64,000 nt of DNA, from the NCBI GenBank assembly GCA_022393335.1, contig JAJEKB010021016.1, positions 787,156 through 851,155 of the forward strand, given 5' to 3'. Positions within the stretch are counted from its first letter, which is position 1, and each line of letters begins with the position of its first letter. Source of the DNA: Macrotrachela quadricornifera (taxonomy: Eukaryota > Rotifera > Eurotatoria > Philodinida > Philodinidae). Shown here one piece after another: positions 54,560-64,000 of this stretch. The position numbers and the translations under genes are program-made. Under the pieces are notes generated by a model. The model searched no databases. It was not told the DNA's origin and saw only the letters and a list, made by a program, of their open reading frames with translations.

Positions 54560-54800
54560 CATATCGTCCTCGTGTAATTGAGCAATACTCTTCAGATTTA
54601 TCTCGATGTTTTGATAAAGTACGTTGTGTGTTTTTACCCAATTCAATGTTTGAGTAATTTTCTTTTTGTGTACTGTCAGAATTTTTCAAGTTGAGTACGT
54701 TCAGGAAGATGAGCTCCGACAAAAACCACTTTAAGTGTATCACACAAATCATTCAATGTCAATGGTAAACTTTTGACAATATTCGGCACATTTTATAGAA
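54560..54800 (-). pseudogene. Helitron-like protein fragment (DUF6570-like)
   Basis: Minus strand near 54790-54690 reads PNIVKSLP then LTLNDLCDTLKVVFVGAHLP, and after a break KRKLLKH(stop)IG(stop)KHTTYF. The 'LPxxxxxLCDxLxVVFVG' phrase matches the region before the Helitron-like helicase domain in many animal Helitron proteins, as I remember that family. Only this short piece is preserved, with several stops. Confidence 0.4.
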
Positions 54801-54875
54801 AAGTAATGCAATTGTTTTTTAATGTTGCTTGGGCAGTTGTACTTGACTGAAAAGGCGAATGAAGCTTTATTGTAT

Positions 54876-55230
54876 AGGATGTGCAGTGAGTCCTTAGCCA
54901 AAGAAAAACTTGAATATTTTCATTACGACTCGACTAAACGGGCTCATTTTTTTACCAAGGATAAAGACATGTTCACACTTCAAAACCATCGGGACAAGGT
55001 TGAGAAAAACCTTTGATAGGTATCACTATTGAATTTAACGAGAAAACTTTACTTTTTCGCATATAGGAAAACAACAAAATGCAGGATAGTGTAAAAGGCA
55101 TTTAATTGTAAAGAAAATTGAGTATTTCCATTACCGCTCGACTATACCAGCTTATTTTTTAACTAAGGATAGAGGCATGTTCATATCCTAAATCCATACG
55201 GGCACGCTTAGTGAGAAGTGTAGTTTTCAA
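54876..55230. repeat. Two diverged direct copies of the 9.25-10.15 kb MITE unit
   Basis: Copy 1 (about 54876-55066) has CTTGAATATTTTCATTACG, AAGACATGTTCACACTT and ACTTTACTTTTTCGCATA. Copy 2 (about 55081-55230) has TTGAGTATTTCCATTACCG and GATAGAGGCATGTTCATA. Order and spacing match the unit of the composite element at 9254-10149. Confidence 0.7.
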
Positions 55231-57280
55231 GATAGCGAAAATTTTCTTAGAAAAAGAATTATAAAAAAAATCTTTTAATAAACTTTTTAGAAAGGATAAA
55301 ACTTCATATCAAAACCTAAATATTTTTCGAATATTTATATTCAATGAATCGAAAAAAATGAAATTGGCTGTTAACGAACAACTAAACTAAAATAATGAAT
55401 ATGAATTTTGACAAATAAAACGTTTATTTTTTTGTTTATAAATAAGTCACGTTTTTTAATAAAAACTCATTTTATTTATTTCAATTCAAATAATTTATAT
55501 TATTAACGTTTTAATTGAAAATAATATTTATAATTGTTAAAAAAAAAAGACTATCGATGCAAATATAGATGTCATCCCTCAATCAACATTGAAGTAAACG
55601 ATCCAGGCCTCTATTCGATGTTAACGTAACGAAAAAACATATGGCCACTAAAATTGTATTAATAATGAAACTATTTTTATTTTTATGATGTATTTCTAAA
55701 TTCAAAATTATCAATAAATAAATTGAAAGAATATAATTTATAAAATACAAATGAATAATGAATTTTGAATAAGACAATGATAATAAATTCAATCATTTTA
55801 AGTATCTTGATTTTGTATTTCTCTAATTTCTTAATCAATTGTTTGTTTACTTAGATAGAATTTAATGGAATAACAATCATTATTCAAACTTCTCTCACAT
55901 TATTTTTATTTTTCTAGAAGATATACGAGAATTTATTTGTAAAATTTTTCCACGACAAATTCATTAGTATATGGATTGAAACAAATCATTTATCACCCAC
56001 ATTAAATAATCTAATTTATTGTCATAAAATAATATAATCTACGTTTGTGTTTCTATTGAACGAATTCTAAATTTTCGAACAATCCAAAGCAGCATCTATG
56101 TGATCTATAATTTAGTTTATTCGTTTATTGCAAATTGAATATTAAAACCAATATGAATAGATCAATCCAACATTTCTTTCCAATATTAACATAGAAACGT
56201 TTATTTTCTATGAGTTTTCTATTACAAAATAATTTGAAAAAAATAATAATAAACTTTTCTCATTGCAATACGAGCACTACATACGTTAGTATGCATTATT
56301 TCGAAAAAACAATAATAACGATGAAGGTTAAGGACAACCAAATCTAATATTAACATTCTTCTTTTCATCAACAAGTAAATTATGATATAAAATATAATAA
56401 TTGAATGAATGAATAGATTTATTCAAATAATATATATGTAGTGAAACTTGAGATTGTTATTTGAATAAATCTATTCATTCATTCATTCATTATATTTTAT
56501 ATTCAAATTTAAAAATGCCTATGTTATTATCAAATACTATTAAACGATAATACTTCTGTTTATTTCTTGTTTTTTTTTATACACTAATATTGAGCATACT
56601 CACAAAGAATAGTTTTAATATTAATTATATCATCTCAATAGTACAATTGCAATGTAATACTCCTCTCGTATAAATTCTAAAATTTTCGAAAAAAAATACT
56701 ATTTTTATTTTTATGTGTATAATAGCATACTGCAAAATAGAAAGAAAAAAAGGAATAATTCGTTTATCCACATTTACTGTACAAACATGCATAATAAGAA
56801 TAACAAAACGTAATTTTTCTATCGATAAATAAGAATCCTTTTCTTTATTTGAACAACATATTAATGAATCTATTATGTTTGGCCATCATTGGCTGCGTTT
56901 TCGTGCTCAGTAACATACTTTGAAAAAGTAAAAGTAATATCTTCATTCTTATATACATAACAACATATTGCAAGAGTGCGATAAATGCTCTTGAAAAATC
57001 GCCGAAAAAAACAAGAAAAAAAAATACATGACTTTTTTTTTCTTGTATTTCATTCATTTACTGATAATAACGATAAAATAATAATGTATACTTTTTTTGT
57101 TCTTCGTTTTTCTTGTGACAACACGAGCCACAAAATAGGGTGGAGACTGTTAAGTAGGAAGAGAAAAAAACGTTTGACGATAAAAAAAACAACAAATAGA
57201 AAAAACGTTTAAAATCATATAAATTCAAGTATTGTTTTTAGTTTGTCATTAACATTGTTCATCACACTCTTCTGAACACT
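55231..57280. other. AT-rich intergenic DNA upstream of the ADP-ribosyltransferase gene
   Basis: Contains the perfect hairpin at 56403-56484 and otherwise only short AT-rich frames. The final 200 bp should hold the promoter of the next gene; no motif stands out. Confidence 0.4.
56403..56484. repeat. Perfect 28-bp inverted repeat
   Basis: 56403-56430 (GAATGAATGAATAGATTT then ATTCAAATAA) is exactly the reverse complement of 56457-56484, with a 26-bp loop. The stem extends outward imperfectly through TATAAAATATAAT. Confidence 0.85.
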
Positions 57281-59221
57281 ATGGGAAATAAAAAAACAAA
57301 ACCAGCAATAGCACGTGGATCAAAACAACATACCACCATGATGCTATCATCAGCTCCGTATACTCACCGTATTCAAAATTTCCTATTGGTCTGGCTTGAC
57401 AACAGTATTGATGAAGTTAAAAATGCTGATTCTATTAATACAATGTCCAAATTACGAGAAGTTGTGAACACCGTACATACATTTACCACGGTAGATGAAT
57501 GCGTTAACTTCATCAACAGCATTGAAGAAGAAAACATATTCATGATTTCGTCGGGTGCACTTGGAGAAATAATAGTACCTGTTGTTCACGAAATGTCACA
57601 GGTTGGTGCAGTGTATATTTTTTGTGAAAACAAAACTCGTCATAAGCTATGGACAAAAAATTGGGCAAAGGTCAAAGGTGTCTTCACAGATATTAAACCA
57701 ATCTGTGAAGCACTGAAACAAGCTGCTCATGAATGTGATCAAAACACCATTTCAATGAGCTTTGTAGCCACGAATGATGATGTAACAAATAAAAATCTTA
57801 ATGAACTCGATCAATCCTTTATGTATACGCAAGTACTGAAGGAAATTCTTCTAACAACTGATTTCGATCAACAGCATATTAAAGACTTTCTTGTCTACTG
57901 TCTGGAAGAATTTATCGATAATAATAACGAACTGAAAAATATTGATAAATTCGAACGTGAATATCACAAATATAGTCCAATCTGGTGGTATACTTACGAA
58001 TGTTTTCTTTTTTCAATGTTAAATCGTGCTTTACGAATGATGGAAACTGACCTCATTTTGAATATGGGTTTCTTTGTTAAAGATCTCCACGAACATATTA
58101 AACAACTTCACTCTGAACAATATCCTGGACACGCTCATTCACACAAATTCATCATATATCGTGGTCAAGGTCTTTCACAAAAAGAGTTTGATAAATTATT
58201 CCAAACAAAAGGTGGACTATTATCTTTTAATAATTTTTTATCCACCACTATGGATCAACAAGTATCTCTTAAATTTGCTCGTGAAACAGTAGAAACTTCT
58301 GATTTAGTAGGCGTTTTATTCGTCATGAACATTGATCCATCCATACCATCAACACCTTTTGCTAATGTTTGTAGTGTTAGTTGTCATCAAGGTGAAAAAG
58401 AAATTCTCTTTTCTATGCATTCCGTATTTCGAATTGTGGACATTAAACAAATGAAAAATAGTAATGATCGTCTCTGGGAAGTGAAATTAACACTAACCAG
58501 TGATAATGATCCTGATTTACATAGTTTAACTGAACAAATACGCAAAGAGACATTTCCACATCTGAAAGGATGGTATCGTATGAGTAATTTATTAATGAAA
58601 GTTGGACAAATTGATAAGGCTCAGCAAGTATACGAAATTATGCTTGGTCACAAACCTGATGAGCATGAAGAAGCACATATTTATCATATTCTCGGAGTAA
58701 TCAAGCATGGTCGAAGAGAATATACACAAGCAATTATATATTATGAAAAATCAATTGAAATCAATCAGAAGATTCTCCCTCCTACACACCCTGATTTAGC
58801 TGCTTCTTACAATAATATTGGTTCGGTGTATGAAAACATGGGTGATTATTCAAAAGCACTTTCATCTCATGAAAAAGCACTTGAAATACGACAAACAGTT
58901 CTTCCTGAAAACCATCCTGATTTGGCTGAATCTTACAGTAATATTGGTTTGGTATATCAAAACATGGATGATTATTTAAAAGCACTTTCATCTCATGAAA
59001 AAGCACTTCAAATACGACAAAAAATTCTTCCTCAAAATCATCCAAGTTTGGCCATTTCTTGCAGTAATATTGGTTCGGTGTATGACATTATAGGTGATCA
59101 TTCAAAAGCACTTTCATTTTATGAACTTGCTCTGAATATAGGAGAACATGCATTACCTGAAAATCATCCACATCTTCAAATATATAAGAAGAGTATTGAA
59201 ATTGAACGAAAGAAATTGTAA
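57281..59221 (+). CDS. ADP-ribosyltransferase / TPR protein
   Basis: A single exon of 646 codons from ATG 57281. Residues about 31-165 resemble a receiver-like alpha/beta domain (FLLVWLD..., NIFMISSGALGE, AVYIFCENKT). About 285-405 is an arginine-specific ADP-ribosyltransferase fold of the R-S-E class: YRGQGLS (Arg294), SFNNFLSTT (Ser321-Thr322) and GEKEIL (Glu372-x-Glu374). All key residues are present, so the domain may transfer ADP-ribose from NAD+ to arginines. Residues about 430-640 hold tetratricopeptide repeats, the last three of 42 residues each (AASYNNIGSVYENMGDYSKA type), of kinesin-light-chain style. There is no signal peptide or membrane segment, so it is probably cytosolic. Bdelloids have many such genes; the target and trigger are unknown. 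The three last repeats are close copies at DNA level (58786-59160). Confidence 0.9.
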   Translation: MGNKKTKPAIARGSKQHTTMMLSSAPYTHRIQNFLLVWLDNSIDEVKNADSINTMSKLREVVNTVHTFTTVDECVNFINSIEEENIFMISSGALGEIIVPVVHEMSQVGAVYIFCENKTRHKLWTKNWAKVKGVFTDIKPICEALKQAAHECDQNTISMSFVATNDDVTNKNLNELDQSFMYTQVLKEILLTTDFDQQHIKDFLVYCLEEFIDNNNELKNIDKFEREYHKYSPIWWYTYECFLFSMLNRALRMMETDLILNMGFFVKDLHEHIKQLHSEQYPGHAHSHKFIIYRGQGLSQKEFDKLFQTKGGLLSFNNFLSTTMDQQVSLKFARETVETSDLVGVLFVMNIDPSIPSTPFANVCSVSCHQGEKEILFSMHSVFRIVDIKQMKNSNDRLWEVKLTLTSDNDPDLHSLTEQIRKETFPHLKGWYRMSNLLMKVGQIDKAQQVYEIMLGHKPDEHEEAHIYHILGVIKHGRREYTQAIIYYEKSIEINQKILPPTHPDLAASYNNIGSVYENMGDYSKALSSHEKALEIRQTVLPENHPDLAESYSNIGLVYQNMDDYLKALSSHEKALQIRQKILPQNHPSLAISCSNIGSVYDIIGDHSKALSFYELALNIGEHALPENHPHLQIYKKSIEIERKKL

Positions 59222-59249
59222 TTGTGTGTATGCTTTTTTCTATTTGGAA

Positions 59250-59255
59250 AATAAA
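59250..59255 (+). promoter_or_regulatory. poly(A) signal of the ADP-ribosyltransferase/TPR gene
   Basis: AATAAA 29 bp after the stop codon, followed by A- and T-rich sequence. Confidence 0.55.
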
Positions 59256-59657
59256 GATTTAAAAAAATAGAAAACAATTTTTCTTGTTATTTAAAAGACA
59301 CGTGCGCGCATATAGAGAAACTCTGTCAAGTTGAAATAACACAATGGAACGATGCCTACGGGTAAGGTGACCCATACATATACATATATGTATAAGAACA
59401 TGCATATATATAGTATAACGACCTTCACGACATAGTTTGTATTTTTCAACAGAAAGAGTTTCTTTATGTCGAATATATAGTCATTCGACAGGCTTTATAA
59501 AAGAAAGGAAGGTGGAACAGAAAAGACTTCATTATTCCTTTTCCTGAAAGAAAGGGTTATAGGGCGTTTAAATACGCCGGCTAAAATGCTTAAAGTTTGT
59601 CTGTCTGTTCAAGCCAATCAGAATTCAGTATTCGCTAAACTAATGAAAAGTTACTAA
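59256..59657. other. Intergenic DNA
   Basis: Contains TA-rich ATACATATACATATATGTAT at about 59374-59393 and a short GC-richer stretch (TACGCCGGCTAAAATG, about 59572). No gene. Confidence 0.4.
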
Positions 59658-60295
59658 TAGTTCTAACAATGGAGGTGTGTGTACTGTTGAGCGAAAAGTC
59701 TATATATTTTTACATCAAAAGAAAGCTCTCATCGCCAATATAACAAGGTTAAAATATTAGCTGCCCTTGGCTTGTCTGTACGGAGTTATGGGCATTTTAC
59801 TAGATTTTCGACCTTTGGCAAGGCATATATAGAAAAATCGAATTACGAAATTTTGACCTGAAATTTTGCCCATGGATAGCTCTCATAGTCATTAGAATGT
59901 CCTAAAAATTTCAGCCAAAAAGAATGTTTTCTTCTTGGGATATCGAACGTTGAAGAAATTTGATTTTGAGACCTTCTCTTGTCACACATGATCATTTTCT
60001 GGAGGTTCAATATCTCAAGAAGAAAACATTCTTTTTGGCTGAAATTTTTAGGACATTCTAATGACTATGAGAGCTATCCATGGGCAAAATTTCAGGTCAA
60101 AATTTCGTAATTCGATTTTTCTATATATGCCTTGCCAAAGGTCAAAAATCTAGTAAAATGCCCATAACTCCGTACAGACAAGCCAAGGGCAGCTAATATT
60201 TTAACCTTGTTATATTGGCGATGAGAGCTTTCTTTTGATGTAAAAATATATAGACTTTTCGCTCAACAGTACACACACCTCCATTGTTAGAACTA
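59658..60295. repeat. Large near-perfect palindrome (two 291-bp arms, 56-bp centre)
   Basis: 59658-59948 and 60005-60295 are reverse complements with only about three differences by eye (two near the centre, one near 59810). The ends read TAGTTCTAACAATGGAGG and mirror, with TA at both tips, compatible with a TA-target element. There is no coding frame. The near identity of the arms implies recent formation, ongoing gene conversion or recent mobility. Confidence 0.95.
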
Positions 60296-60827
60296 TGATT
60301 TTTTTCACTTTTTCCGTTGATTGTGAAAGTATTCTATCAGAAAACTTAATGTTTGTATTCAAACAAATATCAGATTTGAGATCACCATTAAAAACTGAGT
60401 CGAACTACATATAATTCAAATCTTTTAAAGACTTTTCATTTTATTTCGAAAAAAATCCTCCTGCATCCTCCCAGGGATATCTTCATAACACCCCGAATTT
60501 AATATATGTCATTAACGGCAATTTTATTGGTGAAACTAAGTTTCAGCCTTAATGATATTAACAAAAGAAAAATACCTACAAATATGTTGTGTATATAGTC
60601 TTGGAAATACATGATTTTTTAAGATGTTATATAAGTATCTCTGGATAGGGTAGGGTGAATTTTTCGAAATAAAATGAAAAGTCTTTAAAAGATTTGAATT
60701 ATATGTAGTTCGACTCAGTTTTTAATGGTGATCTCAAATCTGATATTTGTTTGAATACAAACATTAAGTTCTCTGATAGAATACTTTCACAATCAATGAA
60801 AAAAGTGAAAAAAAATCATAATTCTAA
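60287..60827. repeat. Second palindrome abutting the first
   Basis: About 60287-60457 pairs with 60658-60827: GTTAGAACTATGATTTTTTT with AAAAAATCATAATTCTAAG, AAAACTGAGTCGAACTACAT, and CTTTTAAAGACTTTTCATTT. Arms are about 165 bp, a little more diverged than the first palindrome, with a 200-bp AT-rich centre. The right tip of the first palindrome (TTAGAACTA) overlaps its left tip. Confidence 0.85.
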
Positions 60828-61623
60828 GACATCTTCATCCAAAAATTTTTATGTGGCTACATTTTTTAAACTTTCGGAAATATTAGAGGTTGTAGCTCAT
60901 TCAAAGAGCTATCCAATGAGCTGGACCAGAATTTTGGTATCTTTAATTTTCACGATAAATTATTCGTCACAAAATTACTGATAAACACAAATATAGATAT
61001 TATATCAGCAGTGCATACTGACAATTTAGTATCGAATTCTACTGAATCAAATTCATTATTTAAGTTCCATTTTATCTTATGTATTTATTAGAAAATTGAA
61101 TTCACTACCCGGGCATCACTTATTGAGGAAATGACCAAAACATGAGGAATTTCGTTAATAATTGTAAGCTTTCAAAAATCAACTGAAACATCATAAATTT
61201 AGCATCAAAATGATCGTCGCAATATGCTCTTTCTATTGACATAAAATTCAATAGGATTTAGAAGGAAAAGTATCAATGGGTCGATTTGTGGTTTTATGCG
61301 CTCCAGTCCTTATCAACACAGTTGTTAAAAACATGAACCGATAAAAAAATTATCTGTTTACGTGTTTTATCTAAGATTTTTCTCTTCATTTCAATCTATA
61401 TTCTATCAATATTTGATCTCATTAATATTCAATTGACATGTATCAATTACTTCGTGTATGTTTATCACAAATATTATAAAGTTACTTAAAGCATTTTGCA
61501 TTTCATTTGAATTTTTTTGTTTTATATATGCAAATATAAGCACAAATTTGTTTTTTGAAACATTTTTTTATTAGATAAAAGAAAAAAACTATTATGTTCG
61601 TTTTTTGAGAGAATAATTAAAAA
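60828..61623. other. AT-rich intergenic DNA
   Basis: No gene or repeat supported beyond short AT-rich frames. Confidence 0.45.
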
Positions 61624-62431
61624 TTAATTAAGATTTTGACATTCTGCTGGTATATCAAATATACTTGGATCAACAATCTTTGGTGAATAATCTGTTGTTG
61701 TCATTGTAGTTATAACAGCTAAAATTTTTATAAATATATAAATTAATTAGTTTCTTAAATAAATAATTTCTTACGAGGATTTGCAAGAAAAACATTTCCA
61801 GTCAATGGAATACAATGACCATCACGACTAACTGTTGCATAATTAATTACTTCATCAATTTTAACAAACCATGTATCACCAATAATTTGTTTATCATCAT
61901 ATCCATATGTAAATGAATGTAAATAAGTAGCTGTATCTAGATGGAAATCAAATTCAAAGTGAAATATAAATAATGAATATTAGAAATTAATTTACCTGGA
62001 ATACAAGAAAGTGGTTTTATTGGCATAGTTGATTTATAACATTTTTTTGAATCAAGATCAATTGTATAAATTTGTCCATCATTTGAATTTTCAATAATCC
62101 ATAAATTTGATTTTTGTTGATCTGGTATTGAAAATGAAACACCTTTCATTCCAACCATACCAAGATATGAATCATATGAAAAATTATAATATCCCTTTTT
62201 TAAATTTATAAATCATTTCAAATGAAAGTATTTATTTAAACTAATATGACTTACATATGAACCTGCTGTTTTACCATCTGGTAATTGTACGCCATTGGAT
62301 GTACTCATTTGTGCACTAAATTGTTTTGGTACACAACATCGGTCGGGTTCATTTTTTACTGATTTTATTGATTTACCATTTAAACCAATGATAAGAAGAG
62401 TAATGACAACAATTAATGTTGAGTAGAACAT
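61624..62431 (-). CDS. Ependymin-related secreted protein, 4 exons
   Basis: Exons (minus) 62431-62255, 62194-61996, 61936-61775 and 61718-61624 join in phase to 210 residues, normal for the family. MFYSTLIVVITLLIIGLNGK is a signal peptide. Ependymin features in order: CCVPKQFSAQM (paired Cys near 32), FSYDSYLGMVGMKGVSF, IYTIDLDSKKCYKSTM, PLSCIPDTATYLHSFTYG, DTWFVKIDE and DGHCIPLTGNVF. These give the conserved Cys pattern and the 'W' strand of the half-barrel that binds hydrophobic ligands and calcium in related proteins. The product is presumably secreted; in other animals such proteins act in extracellular matrix or lysosome. The C-terminal AECQNLN adds another Cys. Introns are 56-60 nt. Confidence 0.85.
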
Positions 62432-63312
62432 TTTTTCGGTTTTTTTTTAAGTCAGTTGTTCTGTATAGAATAATAAATGAAAAATGCATTCATATTTATA
62501 GAAGATTGAAACAAAGAAAAAAGATAAATATTTGTCATATCTTATATTTTCTTTTTTTGTTTATTAGTGTCATTGATATCTCATCACATCATATTTATCA
62601 AAAAATAAAGTAACTGAATCATATTCATATCTATTACGCAGCGCATATTGGGTCATTTACATTGATATCTATAAAAAAAATAGAACAGTTTATTATCGTG
62701 AGAACAAAGGTCAAACGTAGGCTTATCAACAAAATCAGTTTTGTATGGAAAGGAATAAAGATTATAGTGTTATATTTAGTTAAGTGGAGTGTGGAACCTC
62801 GTGTATTGATTATATATTGTTTTGCATTTGATTAAATACAAAAATCAGATAAGAATCTTATAAAGAAAAGGAGCAAACACCTGATAAAATCACACAAGTG
62901 GTTTTTTTTCCAGGCTTTTTTAACTAAGTCATATATCACTTAATAGACCATTAAATGATCGACACAATGTTCACCGAATTTAATGATATATTCAAATCAA
63001 TTGTCTAAAAAATCATTATTTAGAAAAATTCTATTTTTCAATGAAAAAAGGGTTTGATACTGAGAACTACACGATTGACAAAATGATTGAATTATTTTAT
63101 CACAAACACAAATAGAATGATCCACGAGTTGAAACTCAATAATAACACAATACATTTATTATTATTGAGAAAGAATCAATAAATCAATTTCTTTCAGATT
63201 TATTTTCACTTCTCAATTTTACATTTCATTACATCTTTATCTTTTTTTGATTGATAGTACAATATTTTAAAAATAAATCAAAAAATTTTATGATAATATT
63301 TTTAAATAATAA
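62432..63312. other. AT-rich intergenic DNA
   Basis: No supported feature; includes the promoter of the ependymin-related gene and the 3' flank of the GH28 gene. Confidence 0.45.
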
Positions 63313-64000
63313 TTAAAGTAATTTACGTTTGAAACATGGTGGTGGTGGTTGAGTATTTCCTTGTGCAATACCTTCGACATTCGAACATGCATAATATTCA
63401 TTACCCCATGGATGAAAACCAGGATTATTTACAATTACATTATCAAATAGTATATTTAACATAGGATTAGAAGAATTACCAATAATAACTCCAGGACTTA
63501 TTTGTGGATTATTAAGAGTAATATTTCGTAAAATAATGTTATTCCAAGTAATACCAGATGGAATTGGACATGAAGTTTCTGGTATAAATGGCCATAAAAG
63601 TGAACAAGCACCTTTAAAACCTGCTTGTTGTGGTCCAATCCATATAGCCCATTGAGAAGCATTATTTATTTGAATATTTTCATAATAAATATCAGTAATT
63701 TCACCAGTATGACCTTCTTCACCTGGACGTGATTTTAAATAAATTCCTTTAAATGTATTAAACATCGTCGAATTTCTAAATGTAATATTTCGAACACATG
63801 AATGTGCTGCAGATGGACCAACAGAACCAATTGTTAAACCAACACCTGAAGCATTAATACGTTCAAATAACATATTTTCACTACATGATGAATGTATACT
63901 ATTTGAATCTTGTTGTTTTACTGCAATACAATCATCATCATTCCATATATTACAATCATGAATCCATACATTTATACCAGATATATCAAATCCATCTGTA
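63313..64000 (-). CDS. Glycoside hydrolase family 28 (polygalacturonase-like), 3' part
   Basis: The frame is open from the window edge (64000) to TAA at 63313, about 229 codons. It follows the GH28 right-handed beta-helix. TDGFDISGINVWIHDC gives the 'NTDG' Asp and WNDDDCIAVKQ the paired catalytic Asp. GVGLTIGSVG stands where polygalacturonases have 'GHGLSIGS', with His replaced by Val. GIYLKSRPGEEG stands for 'G(V/I)RIKT', Arg replaced by Tyr but Lys kept. NITFRNS, ITDIYYENI and IILRNITLNNP are further helix rungs. Loss of the usual His and Arg suggests a different substrate (rhamnogalacturonan- or exo-type) or reduced activity. Pectin-cleaving enzymes are not native to most animals; lateral acquisition is likely. 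The N-terminal part, with any signal peptide, lies beyond the window. No intron is seen in this part. Confidence 0.9.
   Translation of the reverse strand, partial: TDGFDISGINVWIHDCNIWNDDDCIAVKQQDSNSIHSSCSENMLFERINASGVGLTIGSVGPSAAHSCVRNITFRNSTMFNTFKGIYLKSRPGEEGHTGEITDIYYENIQINNASQWAIWIGPQQAGFKGACSLLWPFIPETSCPIPSGITWNNIILRNITLNNPQISPGVIIGNSSNPMLNILFDNVIVNNPGFHPWGNEYYACSNVEGIAQGNTQPPPPCFKRKLL

Noticed and set aside
55583..55792. Hydrophobic 69-codon minus-strand frame
   Set aside because: AT-rich DNA easily encodes Ile/Leu/Tyr-rich chains; no supporting splice or start signals.
58782..59045. Minus-strand frame with repeated FEVLFHEMKVLLNNHP
   Set aside because: Antisense shadow of the TPR repeats.
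1..64000. tRNA or rRNA genes
   Set aside because: None was noticed by eye; a dedicated covariance search was not possible, so small RNA genes may have been missed.

Overview
The window looks like nuclear DNA of a bdelloid rotifer (phylum Rotifera), probably a low-GC lineage such as Rotaria. The evidence is: very AT-rich intergenic DNA; coding genes cut by many short GT-AG introns of about 55-75 nt; animal-type genes (KCTD-like BTB, ependymin-related, NHL propeller, F-box) beside genes of bacterial or fungal character that nevertheless carry introns and signal peptides (Amidase_2 muramidase, GH28, bacterial/fungal-type O-methyltransferase, a dead amidase-signature gene); an ADP-ribosyltransferase/TPR protein of a type common in bdelloids; and a dense mix of decayed DNA transposons, many of them foldback or MITE-like. 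The genus is inference; nothing here is a diagnostic marker. A run of 10 N at 20537-20546 marks an assembly gap.

Layout. 1-7.3 kb: the 3' tip of a gene, a 1.43-kb mariner-like element with about 250-bp terminal inverted repeats, a double-BTB gene, a six-blade NHL gene and a 480-bp foldback. 7.3-33 kb is mostly transposon graveyard: a composite foldback MITE, a Merlin/ISXO2-type element, a HEPN-motif ORF, a Tc1-like relic, a gapped membrane-protein gene, a 1.8-kb inverted-repeat element with unidentified cargo, an integrase relic, two hAT-type MITEs with exact 8-bp target duplications (one extremely GC-rich and nested in a larger element with subterminal repeats), and further palindromes. 33.2-36.4 kb: the last three exons of an unidentified spliced gene with palindromic repeats in its intron, then a 2.14-kb Mutator-like element with a 9-bp target duplication and a readable five-exon FLYWCH/MULE transposase broken by a stop and a frameshift.

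37.4-52.4 kb is the gene-rich part: a small Ser/Asn-rich ORF, a 3-exon O-methyltransferase, an F-box-type protein, a 3-exon N-acetylmuramoyl-L-alanine amidase, a 5-exon type II membrane protein with Thr-rich stalk and PAN/apple-like head, an amidase-signature pseudogene, a 3-exon secreted protein, an 8-exon secreted repeat protein with tandemly copied 24-nt exons, and a GNAT acetyltransferase. 52.9-55.2 kb: a second Merlin-type element, a palindromic MITE, a Helitron-like relic and diverged copies of the 9-10 kb MITE. 57.3-64 kb: the ADP-ribosyltransferase/TPR gene, two abutting large palindromes (one with about 99% identical 291-bp arms), a 4-exon ependymin-related gene and the 3' part of a GH28 gene that runs off the window.

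There is no operon-like logic. Genes are separate transcription units on both strands. The shared themes are secreted or surface proteins (amidase, PAN protein, repeat protein, ependymin-related protein, GH28), likely laterally acquired wall-degrading functions, and repeated invasion by inverted-repeat elements. Spliced models were built by hand from GT/AG sites and phase; each gives a continuous frame, but none is backed by transcripts here.
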